In this document: positions 10,333 to 20,616 of the stretch, piece after piece | Layout: every line of letters begins with the position of its first letter | Numbering within the stretch: the first letter of the stretch is position 1 | Assembly (NCBI RefSeq): GCF_011008905.1 | Contig: NZ_JAAIVI010000022.1 | Span: forward strand, 51,364-115,363 | Length of the DNA: 64,000 bases | Origin: Wenzhouxiangella sp. XN201 | GTDB lineage: Bacteria; Pseudomonadota; Gammaproteobacteria; Xanthomonadales; Wenzhouxiangellaceae | Direction of reading: 5' to 3' | Made by a program: the position numbers and the translations under genes | The notes under the pieces: model-generated | Seen by the model: only the letters and a program-made list of their open reading frames with translations | What the model was told of the DNA's origin: nothing | Database searches by the model: none

Positions 10333-12528
10333 ATGAAACACGCATTGATCTTCGCCCTGTCGTTCACTCTGGCTACCGGCGCCGGCGCCCAGAACAGCGA
10401 TGACGAGTCGAAGAATGACGAACGCGAACAAGCTGGGCGGGCGCTCGCACAGAACACCCTGAACGACTGGGGTCTGATTATCGACCGGATACGCATCGTC
10501 GGCAGCCGCGAGGACGCTCGCCGCCTTTCAGGCACCGGCGCCGTCATCGATTCCGAACAGATGCAAATCGAGGCCCGCACCGACATCAACCAGCTGCTCA
10601 AGACCGTTCCCGGTGTGTATATCCGAGAAGAGGACGGCGAAGGCCTGCGCCCCAACATCGGCATTCGCGCCGCCGCCGGCGGTCGTTCCAGCAAGGTCAC
10701 TCTGCTCGAAGACGGCGTGCTGATTGCACCAGCGCCCTATTCCAACCCGGCCGCCTACTACTTTCCCGAAGCTTTCCAGATGCAGGCGGTGGAAGTCATC
10801 AAGGGTGCCCCGCTGCTGCGCTATGGCCCGCAGACCACCGGCGGCGTGATCAACCTGGTTACCACGCCGATTCCAGCCGAGAACAGCGGTCGGGTTCTCA
10901 CCACCCTGGGCGAGAACAGCGAACACAATACGCACGCCTGGTACGGCGGAACCCAGGGCAACTTCGGCTTTCTGGTCGACGCCGTTTACCGCAACACCGA
11001 CGGCTTCAAGGACATCGACCGCAGCAATCGCGATGCCGGCTTCGATATCCAGAGCTACCTGGTCAAGCTCGGCTGGAGCAGCGGCCGCCACAGCCTGCTG
11101 GCCAAGGCGAAGTATTCCGAGCAGACCTCGAACGAGACCTATGCCGGCCTGACCGACGCCGACTTCGCCCGCGATCCCAACCGTCGATATGGACTGTCCG
11201 AGATCGACCAGATGAACAACGACCACCAGGGCTTTTCCCTGAACTGGGCGCTCGACTTGACCGATCGGGTATCCCTGACCGCCCTGGCCTATTACAACGA
11301 GTTCGCCCGCGACTGGTTCAAGGGCAGCTTCGGGTCTCTCATCGACGCTGCCAATGCCGGTGACACCGACGCCCTGGCCGTGCTGCACGGCGAGCAGGAT
11401 ATCGAAGGGCTCGACTACAAGCACAACAACCGTGAGTACGAATCCTACGGCATCGAGTTCGGCGCCAATGCCGAAATCGGCAACCACCGCCTGCAGGTCG
11501 GTGCGCGTGACCACAGCGACCGCATGGACCGCTTTCAGCCGGTCGAAGTCTACGACCAGATCAACGGCAGCCTGGTCTTCCGGGACACCGTCGCGCCCAC
11601 CGGCGGCAACAATCGCCTCGAGGGTGCCGACGCCCTCGCATTCTGGGCGGTCGACGAATGGCGAGTCACCCGGGACTTCAAGCTCGACCTGGCCCTGCGC
11701 TACGAGGATGCGGACACCTACCGCCGCCAGTTCAGCACGACCGACCGCTCCGATGAACCGTCGCGGCGCTCGAGCACGGCGAGCGAATGGCTGCCTGGCG
11801 CATCCTTTACCTGGGACATGAACGACCAGTTCCAGATGCTCGGCGGCGTGCATCGCGGCTTCGCGCCCCTCAGCGGCGGCGCCACCGAAAACGACGAGCC
11901 GGAGACCAGCGTCAACTACGAGTTCGGCTTCCGCTACCGCCAGGCCGACAGCTTTCTCGAACTGGTCGGCTTCCGCAGCGACTTTCAGAACCAGGCCGAA
12001 GTTTGCTCGGTTGCAACGCCGTGCAGCAACGGCGCGACCAGCGGCAACTTCGTCACCGGCGAGGCGATCGTTCAGGGCGTCGAATTCCAGTTCGCCCGCG
12101 AGTGGTACACCGACAGCCTGCACATTCCGCTGAGCTTCAACTACACCTGGACACAGGCCGAAATCAGCGAGAGCAACCCCGTCACCGGCGTATCCGACGG
12201 CGACGAACTGGCCGACATTCCGGACAACCTCTTCAGCCTGCGTCTGGGGCTCGAACACACCAGCGGCTGGGACAACCATTTCGTTGCCAAGTACATGGCC
12301 GAGACCTGCGTCCAGGTCGGCTGCAACCGCGCCGACGAGCCCTTTGACCGGACCGAGTCCCTGTTCGTCGTCGACTGGATCTCGCGCTATGCACTGACCG
12401 AGGCAATGACCGTCTTCGTCAAGGTCGACAACCTGTTCGACGAACAAGTGATTGTTTCCCGTCTTCCGGACGGCGCGCGCCCCAACAAGCCGCGCACCGG
12501 CTCTGTCGGGCTCGACTACCGCTTCTGA
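10333..12528 (+). CDS. TonB-dependent receptor, FecA-like
   Basis: This outer-membrane receptor has 731 residues. The signal peptide ends near TGAGAQ. The plug domain (about 55-175) contains INQLLKTVPGVYIREEDGEG and YGPQTTGGVINLVTTP. The 22-strand barrel follows and ends in the C-terminal aromatic signature VGLDYRF needed for barrel insertion. There is no N-terminal signalling domain like that of E. coli FecA, so it should be a transporter only. The sequence is closest to receptors annotated for Fe(III)-dicitrate. The true ligand is unknown, and no siderophore genes are nearby. A possible Fur site lies in its promoter. Confidence 0.92.
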   Translation: MKHALIFALSFTLATGAGAQNSDDESKNDEREQAGRALAQNTLNDWGLIIDRIRIVGSREDARRLSGTGAVIDSEQMQIEARTDINQLLKTVPGVYIREEDGEGLRPNIGIRAAAGGRSSKVTLLEDGVLIAPAPYSNPAAYYFPEAFQMQAVEVIKGAPLLRYGPQTTGGVINLVTTPIPAENSGRVLTTLGENSEHNTHAWYGGTQGNFGFLVDAVYRNTDGFKDIDRSNRDAGFDIQSYLVKLGWSSGRHSLLAKAKYSEQTSNETYAGLTDADFARDPNRRYGLSEIDQMNNDHQGFSLNWALDLTDRVSLTALAYYNEFARDWFKGSFGSLIDAANAGDTDALAVLHGEQDIEGLDYKHNNREYESYGIEFGANAEIGNHRLQVGARDHSDRMDRFQPVEVYDQINGSLVFRDTVAPTGGNNRLEGADALAFWAVDEWRVTRDFKLDLALRYEDADTYRRQFSTTDRSDEPSRRSSTASEWLPGASFTWDMNDQFQMLGGVHRGFAPLSGGATENDEPETSVNYEFGFRYRQADSFLELVGFRSDFQNQAEVCSVATPCSNGATSGNFVTGEAIVQGVEFQFAREWYTDSLHIPLSFNYTWTQAEISESNPVTGVSDGDELADIPDNLFSLRLGLEHTSGWDNHFVAKYMAETCVQVGCNRADEPFDRTESLFVVDWISRYALTEAMTVFVKVDNLFDEQVIVSRLPDGARPNKPRTGSVGLDYRF

Positions 12529-12541
12529 TCCTGCCACACCC

Positions 12542-12566
12542 GCGGGCCGGCCACCGGCCGGCCCGC
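12542..12566. terminator. Strong hairpin between convergent genes
   Basis: A perfect 11-bp GC stem with a 3-base loop sits between the ends of the TonB receptor and the lipid-kinase gene. It lacks a T-run but could serve both convergent transcripts. Confidence 0.5.
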
Positions 12567-12567
12567 A

Positions 12568-13485
12568 TCATCCGGCCAGGCGCAGAGCCCCCGGCAGGAT
12601 ATCTACTTCGACTTCGACTGCGTTTCGGGCGAGCAACTCGCCATCGGCGTGGATCATGCAACCGTCAGGGCACTGCAGTTGCATCGCCTGGCTTCGCTCC
12701 AGCTCGATATCATCGAAGGCCAGATGCCGCCCGCGCAGTGCGGCGGGCAACCGCCTGAGCAGGCGCGGAATCGAACGCGTGGTGGTAAAACAGATATCGA
12801 ATAGCCCGTCGTCGATGGCGGCCTCCGGCGTCAGGTAGAAATGCCCGCCGGCGCAGCGGCCGTTGCCGACCGCCACCAGGAACAAGGGGCCTGCCACTTC
12901 CCGACCATCGAAACGAAGGACCGCGTCGGGCGCTCGATAGGTCAGCAGTCGACGAACCGCACTGACGATATAGCGTGCACTGCCACCCAGCCAACGAGCG
13001 CGCGAGGCCGCATCGGCCACCACCGCTTCGAAGCCGATGCCCACGCCGTTGATGAAATACCGCTGCGTACTGCGCCCGTCAGCATGACGGATGCGGATCT
13101 CGCCAGCATCGCAGCGGCGCACCTCTGCCGAGGCAAAGTATTCGGCTGCCGATTCCGGTGGCGGCGGCTCAGCCAGCATCTTGGCGAAATCATTGCCCGA
13201 ACCGGCCGGCAATACCCCGAAGATAGCTTCCGCGCCGACCAGCGCCCCGCCAACCTCGTGAACCGTCCCGTCACCCCCGACCGCCACCACCACCCGGTCG
13301 GTATCGTCCCTGCGCGACCCGGCGAGTTCTCGCGCCTCGCCAGGTGCACGCGTGACCAGCACTTCGCAATCCGGACCTTGCGCTCGCTGCAGAACCTCGA
13401 CCAGGCGCGCCGTGCGGCCGCGACCAGCGGTCGGATTGACGATCAGGGTGACCTTCCGCAAGGCGGAAGTTTTTCGATGGGCCAC
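12568..13485 (-). CDS. Diacylglycerol/lipid kinase family protein (YegS-like)
   Basis: The protein has 305 residues. The diacylglycerol-kinase catalytic domain is visible as VNPTAGRG (about 15-22), the nucleotide-binding VAVGGDGTVHEV (about 67-78) and LPAGSGNDFAKML. The C-terminal beta-sandwich half contains FLVAVGNGRCAGGHFYLTPEA, as in YegS, BmrU and DgkB relatives. It should phosphorylate a lipid substrate at the inner face of the membrane using ATP, but the exact lipid cannot be read from sequence. It lies 10 bases downstream of the DJ-1/PfpI gene, which suggests one transcript. Confidence 0.9.
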   Translation of the reverse strand: MAHRKTSALRKVTLIVNPTAGRGRTARLVEVLQRAQGPDCEVLVTRAPGEARELAGSRRDDTDRVVVAVGGDGTVHEVGGALVGAEAIFGVLPAGSGNDFAKMLAEPPPPESAAEYFASAEVRRCDAGEIRIRHADGRSTQRYFINGVGIGFEAVVADAASRARWLGGSARYIVSAVRRLLTYRAPDAVLRFDGREVAGPLFLVAVGNGRCAGGHFYLTPEAAIDDGLFDICFTTTRSIPRLLRRLPAALRGRHLAFDDIELERSQAMQLQCPDGCMIHADGELLARNAVEVEVDILPGALRLAG

Positions 13486-13495
13486 CCGGCCGGCC

Positions 13496-14011
13496 TCAGT
13501 CCAGCTTGCGCAGGATTTCGCGGCAGAACGCCGGCAGATCGTCGGGCACGCGACTGCTGATCAGGTTGCCGTCGACAACCACTTCTTCGTCGACCCAATC
13601 GGCACCGGCATTGACCATGTCGTCGCGAATGGACGCGAATGACGTCGCTCGCCGTCCGCGAACGATATCGGCCGAAACCGCCATCCAGCCGGCATGGCAG
13701 ATCCAGGCCACGACCTTGCCCGCATCGTCCATGGCACGAACGAATTCGACCATCGCCCGATGCCGGCGCATCTTGTCCGGCGCCATGCCGCCCGGAATCA
13801 CCACCGCATCGAAGTCTTCAGCTTTCGCGTCGGAGATATCCGCATCGGGCTTGACCGCGTAGCCCTTGCCGCTGTGATAGACGTCCTTGCCGGCACCAAG
13901 AACGGAAACGCGCGCACCGGCCTCGATCAGCCGGAGTCGCGGATAGTGCAGTTCCAGTTCCTGGTAGTCGTCTTCGGCGAGAATTGCGATGTGCTTGTCG
14001 CTGATGGCCAT
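13496..14011 (-). CDS. DJ-1/PfpI family protein
   Basis: The 171-residue protein has the class I glutamine-amidotransferase-like fold of the PfpI/YhbO branch. The nucleophile elbow is AWICHAGWM with the cysteine at about residue 104 followed by histidine. A glutamate in ILAEDDYQELEL near the N-terminus matches the family's acidic residue. Relatives have been described as proteases, protein deglycases or glyoxalases, and the sequence alone does not decide between these. A purine-rich GGAGGCAAGC precedes the ATG. It is followed closely by the lipid-kinase gene. Confidence 0.9.
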   Translation of the reverse strand: MAISDKHIAILAEDDYQELELHYPRLRLIEAGARVSVLGAGKDVYHSGKGYAVKPDADISDAKAEDFDAVVIPGGMAPDKMRRHRAMVEFVRAMDDAGKVVAWICHAGWMAVSADIVRGRRATSFASIRDDMVNAGADWVDEEVVVDGNLISSRVPDDLPAFCREILRKLD

Positions 14012-14119
14012 GCTTGCCTCCTGATGGGCGAAAGGATATACAACAGAACTGCATGCGTTTCAGAAAGGATTCAAGGCCAACAGTGGCCGGCCCCCTCGGT
14101 TTCGTATGGGCCTGTCGAG

Positions 14120-14839
14120 TCAGCCGGCCCCGACCAGACCGTGCCCGATCATGCCCATCAGGAAACCGGCGACAGCGCCCAGCGGCGGAGCCCAGTGCCG
14201 TTCCAGCCGGGCCTGGGGCGCAATGTCCTGGAATACCAGGTACAGGATGCCGCCGGAGGAAAAGAGCATGATGGCGCCGACCACGGCGCTTAGATCCGAA
14301 AGCAGGAAATAGCCCGCCAGCGCACAAGCCGGCCCTAACAGCGCAATCAGCCCGAACACAACGACAATCCGCACGGCAGTAGTTGAGGTCGTTTCGCGGA
14401 TTTCGCGAAAGGCGTTGAACGATTCGGGCAGGTTCTGCAGGGCAATGAGGGCCGCCAGCAGCGGCGCGGAACCGGTACCCGCTGCGAACACCGCGCCGAG
14501 GGCAAGCGCCTCGGGAGCGAAATCGGCCAGCATGGCCACAAGCTGGCTGGCGGAAGACTTGCGCCGCGCCAGCAGACGATCGAGCAACATGAAGGCGATT
14601 CCGCCGAGGATGAAGCAGGCCGCGGCCGCGGCAAGCGGCAGTGACTCCATGCCGTCGGGCACGAGCACCAGGGCCACAGCAGCCAACAGGGCGCCACCAC
14701 CGAAAGCGACGATCGAGTGACGGAACTCCTCTTCGAGCCAGTCAGGCCGAATGCGCTCCACTGCTGCCAGCGCCGCTCCGGTCGGCACACTCAGACTTGC
14801 AGCGGCGGCAATCGACAATACAAAAATCCATTCGGCCAT
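14120..14839 (-). CDS. ZIP family metal transporter
   Basis: The 239-residue inner-membrane protein has about seven to eight hydrophobic helices. The metal-site helices are recognisable as MLADFAPEALALG and ALQNLPESFNAFRE, corresponding to the HNxPEG and related motifs of ZIP proteins. The histidine of the first motif is replaced by aspartate. Transport of zinc or another divalent cation into the cytoplasm is inferred from the family. The gene is on its own, between the DJ-1 gene and the CHRD gene. No metal-responsive operator was identified upstream. Confidence 0.85.
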   Translation of the reverse strand: MAEWIFVLSIAAAASLSVPTGAALAAVERIRPDWLEEEFRHSIVAFGGGALLAAVALVLVPDGMESLPLAAAAACFILGGIAFMLLDRLLARRKSSASQLVAMLADFAPEALALGAVFAAGTGSAPLLAALIALQNLPESFNAFREIRETTSTTAVRIVVVFGLIALLGPACALAGYFLLSDLSAVVGAIMLFSSGGILYLVFQDIAPQARLERHWAPPLGAVAGFLMGMIGHGLVGAG

Positions 14840-14973
14840 TAGACTTCAACCTCCCGATATCGAACGGTGCCGCGGGTGTCCTTGTCTGTGTCGCCTTGGG
14901 ATAAGCGCCTGCTCGCGATTAGCCCACCGTCAGATCGTGTCGAACGGTGAAGAACCGGAGTCCGGGATTCTAA

Positions 14974-15003
14974 AACTGTCCCCGCGAATGTGCGGGGACA
15001 GTT
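14974..15003 (-). terminator. Intrinsic terminator of the CHRD gene
   Basis: A perfect 12-bp stem (AACTGTCCCCGC and its complement) with a 6-base loop lies 28 bases beyond the stop of the CHRD gene. On the minus strand it runs into TTTTAG. The stem could also be a copy of a dispersed palindromic repeat. Confidence 0.7.
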
Positions 15004-15030
15004 ACCTCAATCAGCCGATGGGCACCAGAT

Positions 15031-15558
15031 TCACTTCCGGCGGGAACCTCGTATCTGGCCGCGAATTTCGCCGCCAGGTGATAACACAGAGTGAACATTG
15101 ACATATGCGGCGCCAGCCCGGATGGCGGCGATCACCGCGTCCAGGTCACCCGCCATGATCTGCTGGGTGGCCGACGAGCCGACGACCTCGCTGGCTGTGA
15201 TGGTACCCGAAACCGTGCCCGACTCCGGACAGGTGGCCGTGCCGGCCGGACCGGGTATGGCAGCGGTGCCGCACAGCCAGGCCACCACGGAACCATTGAC
15301 GTCGGCATTGGCGAAGTGAATGTGGGCCATCGTGACATCGCCCTGGAGGTCGAAGTAGCTCAGCTCGAAGTCGATGGAGCCGCCATCCGGGCTGATCATT
15401 GCCCGAAAATCGCCAATGGCGACGGTCGAGACCGAGGGAACTTCTTCATAGCCACTCAGACTGGCCTGAATACGCTCCGCACTGGCCAGGGTGGGAACAG
15501 CCAGAACTACGGCGACAAGTGGTGAAAGAACTGCGTGTTTCCGGTTGAAGCATCCCAT
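15031..15558 (-). CDS. CHRD domain protein, exported
   Basis: The protein has 175 residues. A signal peptide ends near TLASAER, and one CHRD (chordin-like) domain fills the rest. It has the opening ASLSGYEEVPSVST, the central AHIHFANADVNGSVVAWLC and the closing AYVNVHSVLSPGGEIRGQI. CHRD proteins in bacteria are secreted or periplasmic and have no established activity. GAGGAGG lies six bases before the ATG. A strong hairpin terminator follows the gene, so it is probably transcribed alone. Confidence 0.9.
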   Translation of the reverse strand: MGCFNRKHAVLSPLVAVVLAVPTLASAERIQASLSGYEEVPSVSTVAIGDFRAMISPDGGSIDFELSYFDLQGDVTMAHIHFANADVNGSVVAWLCGTAAIPGPAGTATCPESGTVSGTITASEVVGSSATQQIMAGDLDAVIAAIRAGAAYVNVHSVLSPGGEIRGQIRGSRRK

Positions 15559-15774
15559 TGGATCCTCCTCTTCGGCGTTGCACCGAAGTACTCATGGTTT
15601 CCCCTTGTGCGCCGACCAGATTACGCCGCGCCCCCAAAGCTGTCAATCAAGTTGCGCGGCCGACCAACCAGACAAGCATCAGTCGCCAGGCATCCCGAGC
15701 AGCATTGGCAATGCCGCAGGCCTGCGATCCGGCATTCCGTATCGATCAGGGCAGGGAGTCGACTTTCCGGTACC

Positions 15775-16245
15775 ATGATTGCCATCAAACGCCAGGCAGG
15801 TATCGAGTCGGTGTATAAGTTGATCGCAATATGGATGGTACTGGCCTGCACTCTCGTCGATGCACAGGTATACCGGTGGGTGGATGAGGACGGCAATCTC
15901 CATTTCAGCGACCGCAAGCCGGTTGAGGAGAACTCCGAAGAGGTCGAGCTCAAGTCGATCAATAGCTACGAGGCGGTGGAGATCAAGTCGGCGCCACGGC
16001 TGGCTGCCGAAGGTAAACAGCCAAGGGTAGTCATGTATGCCACCGATTGGTGCCCTTACTGCGCCAAGGCCAGAGAGTACTTCGCCGACAACGGCATCCG
16101 CTACACCGAATATGATATCGACAATGATCCGGCAGCCCGACGCCGCTACGATGCCATGGATGCCACCGGCGTGCCGGTGATCCTGGTCGGCGATACGCGC
16201 ATCAACGGCTTCAGCGTGGAAGGCTTCGAGCGCGTATATGAGTAA
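15775..16245 (+). CDS. DUF4124 and glutaredoxin-domain protein
   Basis: The protein has 156 residues. A hydrophobic export segment (about 17-30) leads into DUF4124 (QVYRWVDEDGNLHFSDRKP). A C-terminal glutaredoxin-like domain follows with the redox motif WCPYC, the cis-proline region TGVPVILVGD and the glycine turn INGFSVEGF. It is predicted to act as a thiol-disulfide protein outside the cytoplasm. A GTG at 15811 would give a shorter and more typical signal peptide (MYKLIAIWMVLACTLVDAQ). Neither start has a good Shine-Dalgarno, so the N-terminus is uncertain. The 216 bases upstream, shared with the CHRD gene, show nothing else. Confidence 0.85.
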   Translation: MIAIKRQAGIESVYKLIAIWMVLACTLVDAQVYRWVDEDGNLHFSDRKPVEENSEEVELKSINSYEAVEIKSAPRLAAEGKQPRVVMYATDWCPYCAKAREYFADNGIRYTEYDIDNDPAARRRYDAMDATGVPVILVGDTRINGFSVEGFERVYE

Positions 16246-16258
16246 GTCCGATCGCGGT

Positions 16259-16525
16259 CTACAGTGTTGACTTAATACCCAGAAACGCCAACAGCATTAG
16301 CAGCATGCACCCCGCCATTCTGAGGGCCTTTACCCGGTACCGGTTGCCCTCTTCGGTAAATATATCCGGCATAAACAACCATATAGGAAACCAGATAATC
16401 CATCCCTTCCCTGGAATAACGTTGCAAATCGCCTGCAGAGAGAAAAAGAACCAAGCTACCGCACAAGAGAAGAACGCCAAGGCCAGCAGAGCCATCATGA
16501 CATATACAGCAGATTCCAAAACCAA
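16259..16525 (-). CDS. Small membrane protein, unknown function
   Basis: The protein has 88 residues with two to three strongly hydrophobic stretches (about 6-30, 42-52 and 70-84). Between them lies a conserved-looking GKGWIIWFPIWLFMPDIFTEEGNRYRVKA. It starts with TTG, and a run of six C (G on the coding strand) immediately upstream is too close to be an ideal ribosome site. Base composition is clearly more AT-rich than in neighbouring genes, which suggests recent acquisition or relaxed codon use. The overlapping alternative frame (16272-16565) is cysteine-rich and less protein-like. I do not recognise a family. Confidence 0.55.
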   Translation of the reverse strand: MVLESAVYVMMALLALAFFSCAVAWFFFSLQAICNVIPGKGWIIWFPIWLFMPDIFTEEGNRYRVKALRMAGCMLLMLLAFLGIKSTL

Positions 16526-16630
16526 CCCCCCAATAATTCTTATAGTCGACTACTGATGTCGACAAACGTCCTGCCCGAAGTTAAATAGAATGCCATTGCC
16601 TACTCCCACGGCTAAGCTGTACTACTGAAA

Positions 16631-18658
<2,028 letters not shown>

Positions 18659-18670
18659 TGGCCGGTTTCA

Positions 18671-18699
18671 CTGATCAACATTGCAGCAGGGATTATAAT
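18671..18699 (+). promoter_or_regulatory. Possible promoter of the aminotransferase-yceH pair
   Basis: A perfect TATAAT at 18694-18699 sits 62 bases before the GTG start, with a weak CTGATC 17 bases upstream. The -10 lies in the palindrome GATTATAATC, so it could also serve uvrB on the other strand. Confidence 0.35.
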
Positions 18700-18760
18700 C
18701 GGGGGCTCGTCAAGAACCGGGCCGATCCGGTTCCGATTCACAGCCAGTAGGGAGAACACC

Positions 18761-19939
18761 GTGACATTCCGATTTGCCCAGCGCGTCGCCCAGGTCAAAC
18801 CGTCTGCCACCATTGCAATGGCGGCCAAGGCGGCCGAACTCAAGGCGGCCGGCAAGGACGTTATTTCGCTGAGCATGGGCGAACCCGATTTCGACACTCC
18901 GGCGCACATCCGCAAGGCCGCTACCCAGGCGATCGAGGCCGGCCAGACGCGCTACACCCCGGTCGACGGCACGCCGGAGCTCAAGCAGGCCGTGATCTCG
19001 AAGTTCCAGCGCGACAATGAACTGAGCTACGAGCCCAATCAGATTCTCGTCTCCACCGGTGCCAAGCAGAGTCTGTACAACCTGATGCAGGCGCTCATCG
19101 GCGAGGGCGACGAAGTTCTGATTCCCGCGCCCTACTGGGTGTCCTACCCCGACATGGCCCGGCTGGCCGGTGGCGCGCCGGTGATTCTCAACACCTCGGC
19201 CAGCAATAACTACCTGGTCACGCCCTCGCAGCTGGAAGCCTCGATCACCGATCACACGCGCCTGCTGATGCTCAACTCGCCCAGCAATCCCAGCGGCCGC
19301 GCCTACGCGCGCGAGCAGCTGGCGGCCATCGGCGAGGTGCTGATCGATCATCCCAAGATCATCGTCTGCACCGACGACATCTACGAACACATCTGGTGGG
19401 CCGACGAGCCCTTCTCGACCCTGGCGCAGGTTGTGCCCGGCCTGCAGGACCGCACACTGGTGGTAAACGGGGTTTCCAAGGCCTACGCCATGACCGGCTG
19501 GCGCATCGGCTATGCCGCCGGCCCGGCCGAAATCATCAAGGAAATGAAGAAGATCCAGGGCCAAAGCACCTCGAACCCGAGTTCGGTCAGCCAGGCCGCC
19601 GCCGTGGCCGCGCTCAACGGCGACCAGGATTGTGTGGGCCAGATGTGCAAGGCGTTCAAGGAACGCCACGACTGGCTAATCCCGGCGCTCAACGAGTTGC
19701 CGGGCGTGAGCTGCGAGCCTGGCGAGGGCGCCTTCTATGCCTTTGCCGACTTCAGCGAAGCGATCAAGAAGCTGGGCCTCAAGGACGATATCGAGCTGGC
19801 CGAGCATCTGCTCGAGAAAGCCCTGGTGGCCTCGGTGCCCGGCAGCGCCTTCGGCACGGCCGGCCACCTGCGCCTGAGCTTCGCCTGCGGTCTCGACACC
19901 CTCAAGACCGCCGTGGAACGAATCGGAGACGCGCTTTGA
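18761..19939 (+). CDS. Class I/II pyridoxal-phosphate aminotransferase (aspartate type)
   Basis: The protein has 392 residues. It opens with the subgroup I-gamma signature RVAQVKPSATIAMAAKA and has LSMGEPDFDTP for substrate contact. The Schiff-base lysine is in NGVSKAYAMTGWRIGY, and the phosphate-binding arginine is in the same segment. The C-terminal RLSFACG holds the carboxylate-binding arginine. It is expected to interconvert aspartate and oxaloacetate, perhaps with prephenate or aromatic side activity. The GTG at 18761 has AGGGAG 7 bases upstream. Although the frame is open from 18305, that part lies over uvrB. Its stop overlaps the next gene's TTG start. Confidence 0.93.
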   Translation: MTFRFAQRVAQVKPSATIAMAAKAAELKAAGKDVISLSMGEPDFDTPAHIRKAATQAIEAGQTRYTPVDGTPELKQAVISKFQRDNELSYEPNQILVSTGAKQSLYNLMQALIGEGDEVLIPAPYWVSYPDMARLAGGAPVILNTSASNNYLVTPSQLEASITDHTRLLMLNSPSNPSGRAYAREQLAAIGEVLIDHPKIIVCTDDIYEHIWWADEPFSTLAQVVPGLQDRTLVVNGVSKAYAMTGWRIGYAAGPAEIIKEMKKIQGQSTSNPSSVSQAAAVAALNGDQDCVGQMCKAFKERHDWLIPALNELPGVSCEPGEGAFYAFADFSEAIKKLGLKDDIELAEHLLEKALVASVPGSAFGTAGHLRLSFACGLDTLKTAVERIGDAL

Positions 19940-20616
19940 GCGACGAGATCGACAACGAAGACCGCGACGACGCGGAAACGGCCGGCGACGAGCCGCAAGG
20001 CATTCGCCTGAGTGCGGTCGAAGCGCGCGTGCTCGGCTGCCTGATCGAAAAGGAGTCGACGACGCCGGACGCCTACCCGCTGACGCTCAATGCCACCACC
20101 ACGGCCTGCAACCAGAAGACCAGCCGCGAGCCGGTGATGAAGCTCGAGCCCGGCCGCGTCGGCCAGGCCCTGCGCGAGCTCGAACGCAAGAACCTCGTAC
20201 GACATGATTTTTCATCACGCGCCGAACGCTACCGGCACACCGCCGAGAAGGGCCTGGAGCTGACCGAAGCCCAGCTGGCGCTGATCGCCCTGCTGATGCT
20301 GCGCGGCCCGCAGACCGTCAATGAACTGCTGACGCGCACCGAGCGCATTCATCGCTTCGAAGACGCCGACGACGTCGTCTATGCCCTCGACCGGCTCGCC
20401 CAGAAACAGCCGCCCATGGTAGTTCGCCTGCCGCGTCAATCAGGCCAGCGCGAGGACCGCTACATGCACCTGCTGTGCGGCCCGGTCGACTCCCATCAGC
20501 CAGCGCGGGCGGAATCAGCGCCGATTGAAAGCGCCCCGGCCCGTGATGTAATGCTCGAACGCATCGAAGCGCTTGAAGCGCGCGTGGCCGAACTCGAAAA
20601 CCGCATTCAAGACTGA
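19936..20616 (+). CDS. yceH: YceH family protein (DUF480)
   Basis: The 226-residue protein consists of two winged-helix repeats. It has LSAVEARVLGCLIEKESTTPDAYPLTLNA at the start of the first repeat and ALIALLMLRGPQTVNELLTRTERI in the second. A short C-terminal coiled coil (LERIEALEARVAELENRI) follows. The role is unknown, although the fold suggests DNA binding. A TTG start at 19936 overlaps the aminotransferase stop, and GGAG lies 7 bases upstream. The 3' end overlaps the convergent sigma-factor gene by 10 bases. Confidence 0.9.
   Translation: MSDEIDNEDRDDAETAGDEPQGIRLSAVEARVLGCLIEKESTTPDAYPLTLNATTTACNQKTSREPVMKLEPGRVGQALRELERKNLVRHDFSSRAERYRHTAEKGLELTEAQLALIALLMLRGPQTVNELLTRTERIHRFEDADDVVYALDRLAQKQPPMVVRLPRQSGQREDRYMHLLCGPVDSHQPARAESAPIESAPARDVMLERIEALEARVAELENRIQD

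Noticed and set aside
10528..12537. 669-codon minus-strand frame opposite the TonB receptor
   Set aside because: It mirrors the coding strand and lacks recognisable motifs. The plus-strand frame has a complete receptor architecture.
14120..14839. ZIP homologue as a non-functional copy because the HNxPEG histidine is absent
   Set aside because: Acidic replacements at this position are known in bacterial ZIP subgroups, and all helices are intact, so it is kept as a transporter.
16272..16565. Alternative 97-codon frame overlapping the small membrane protein
   Set aside because: It is cysteine- and glycine-rich without a coherent membrane pattern, so the 88-residue frame is preferred.
18659..18760. 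LexA (SOS) box upstream of uvrB
   Set aside because: No CTGT-N8-ACAG pattern is present in the gap between uvrB and the aminotransferase gene.
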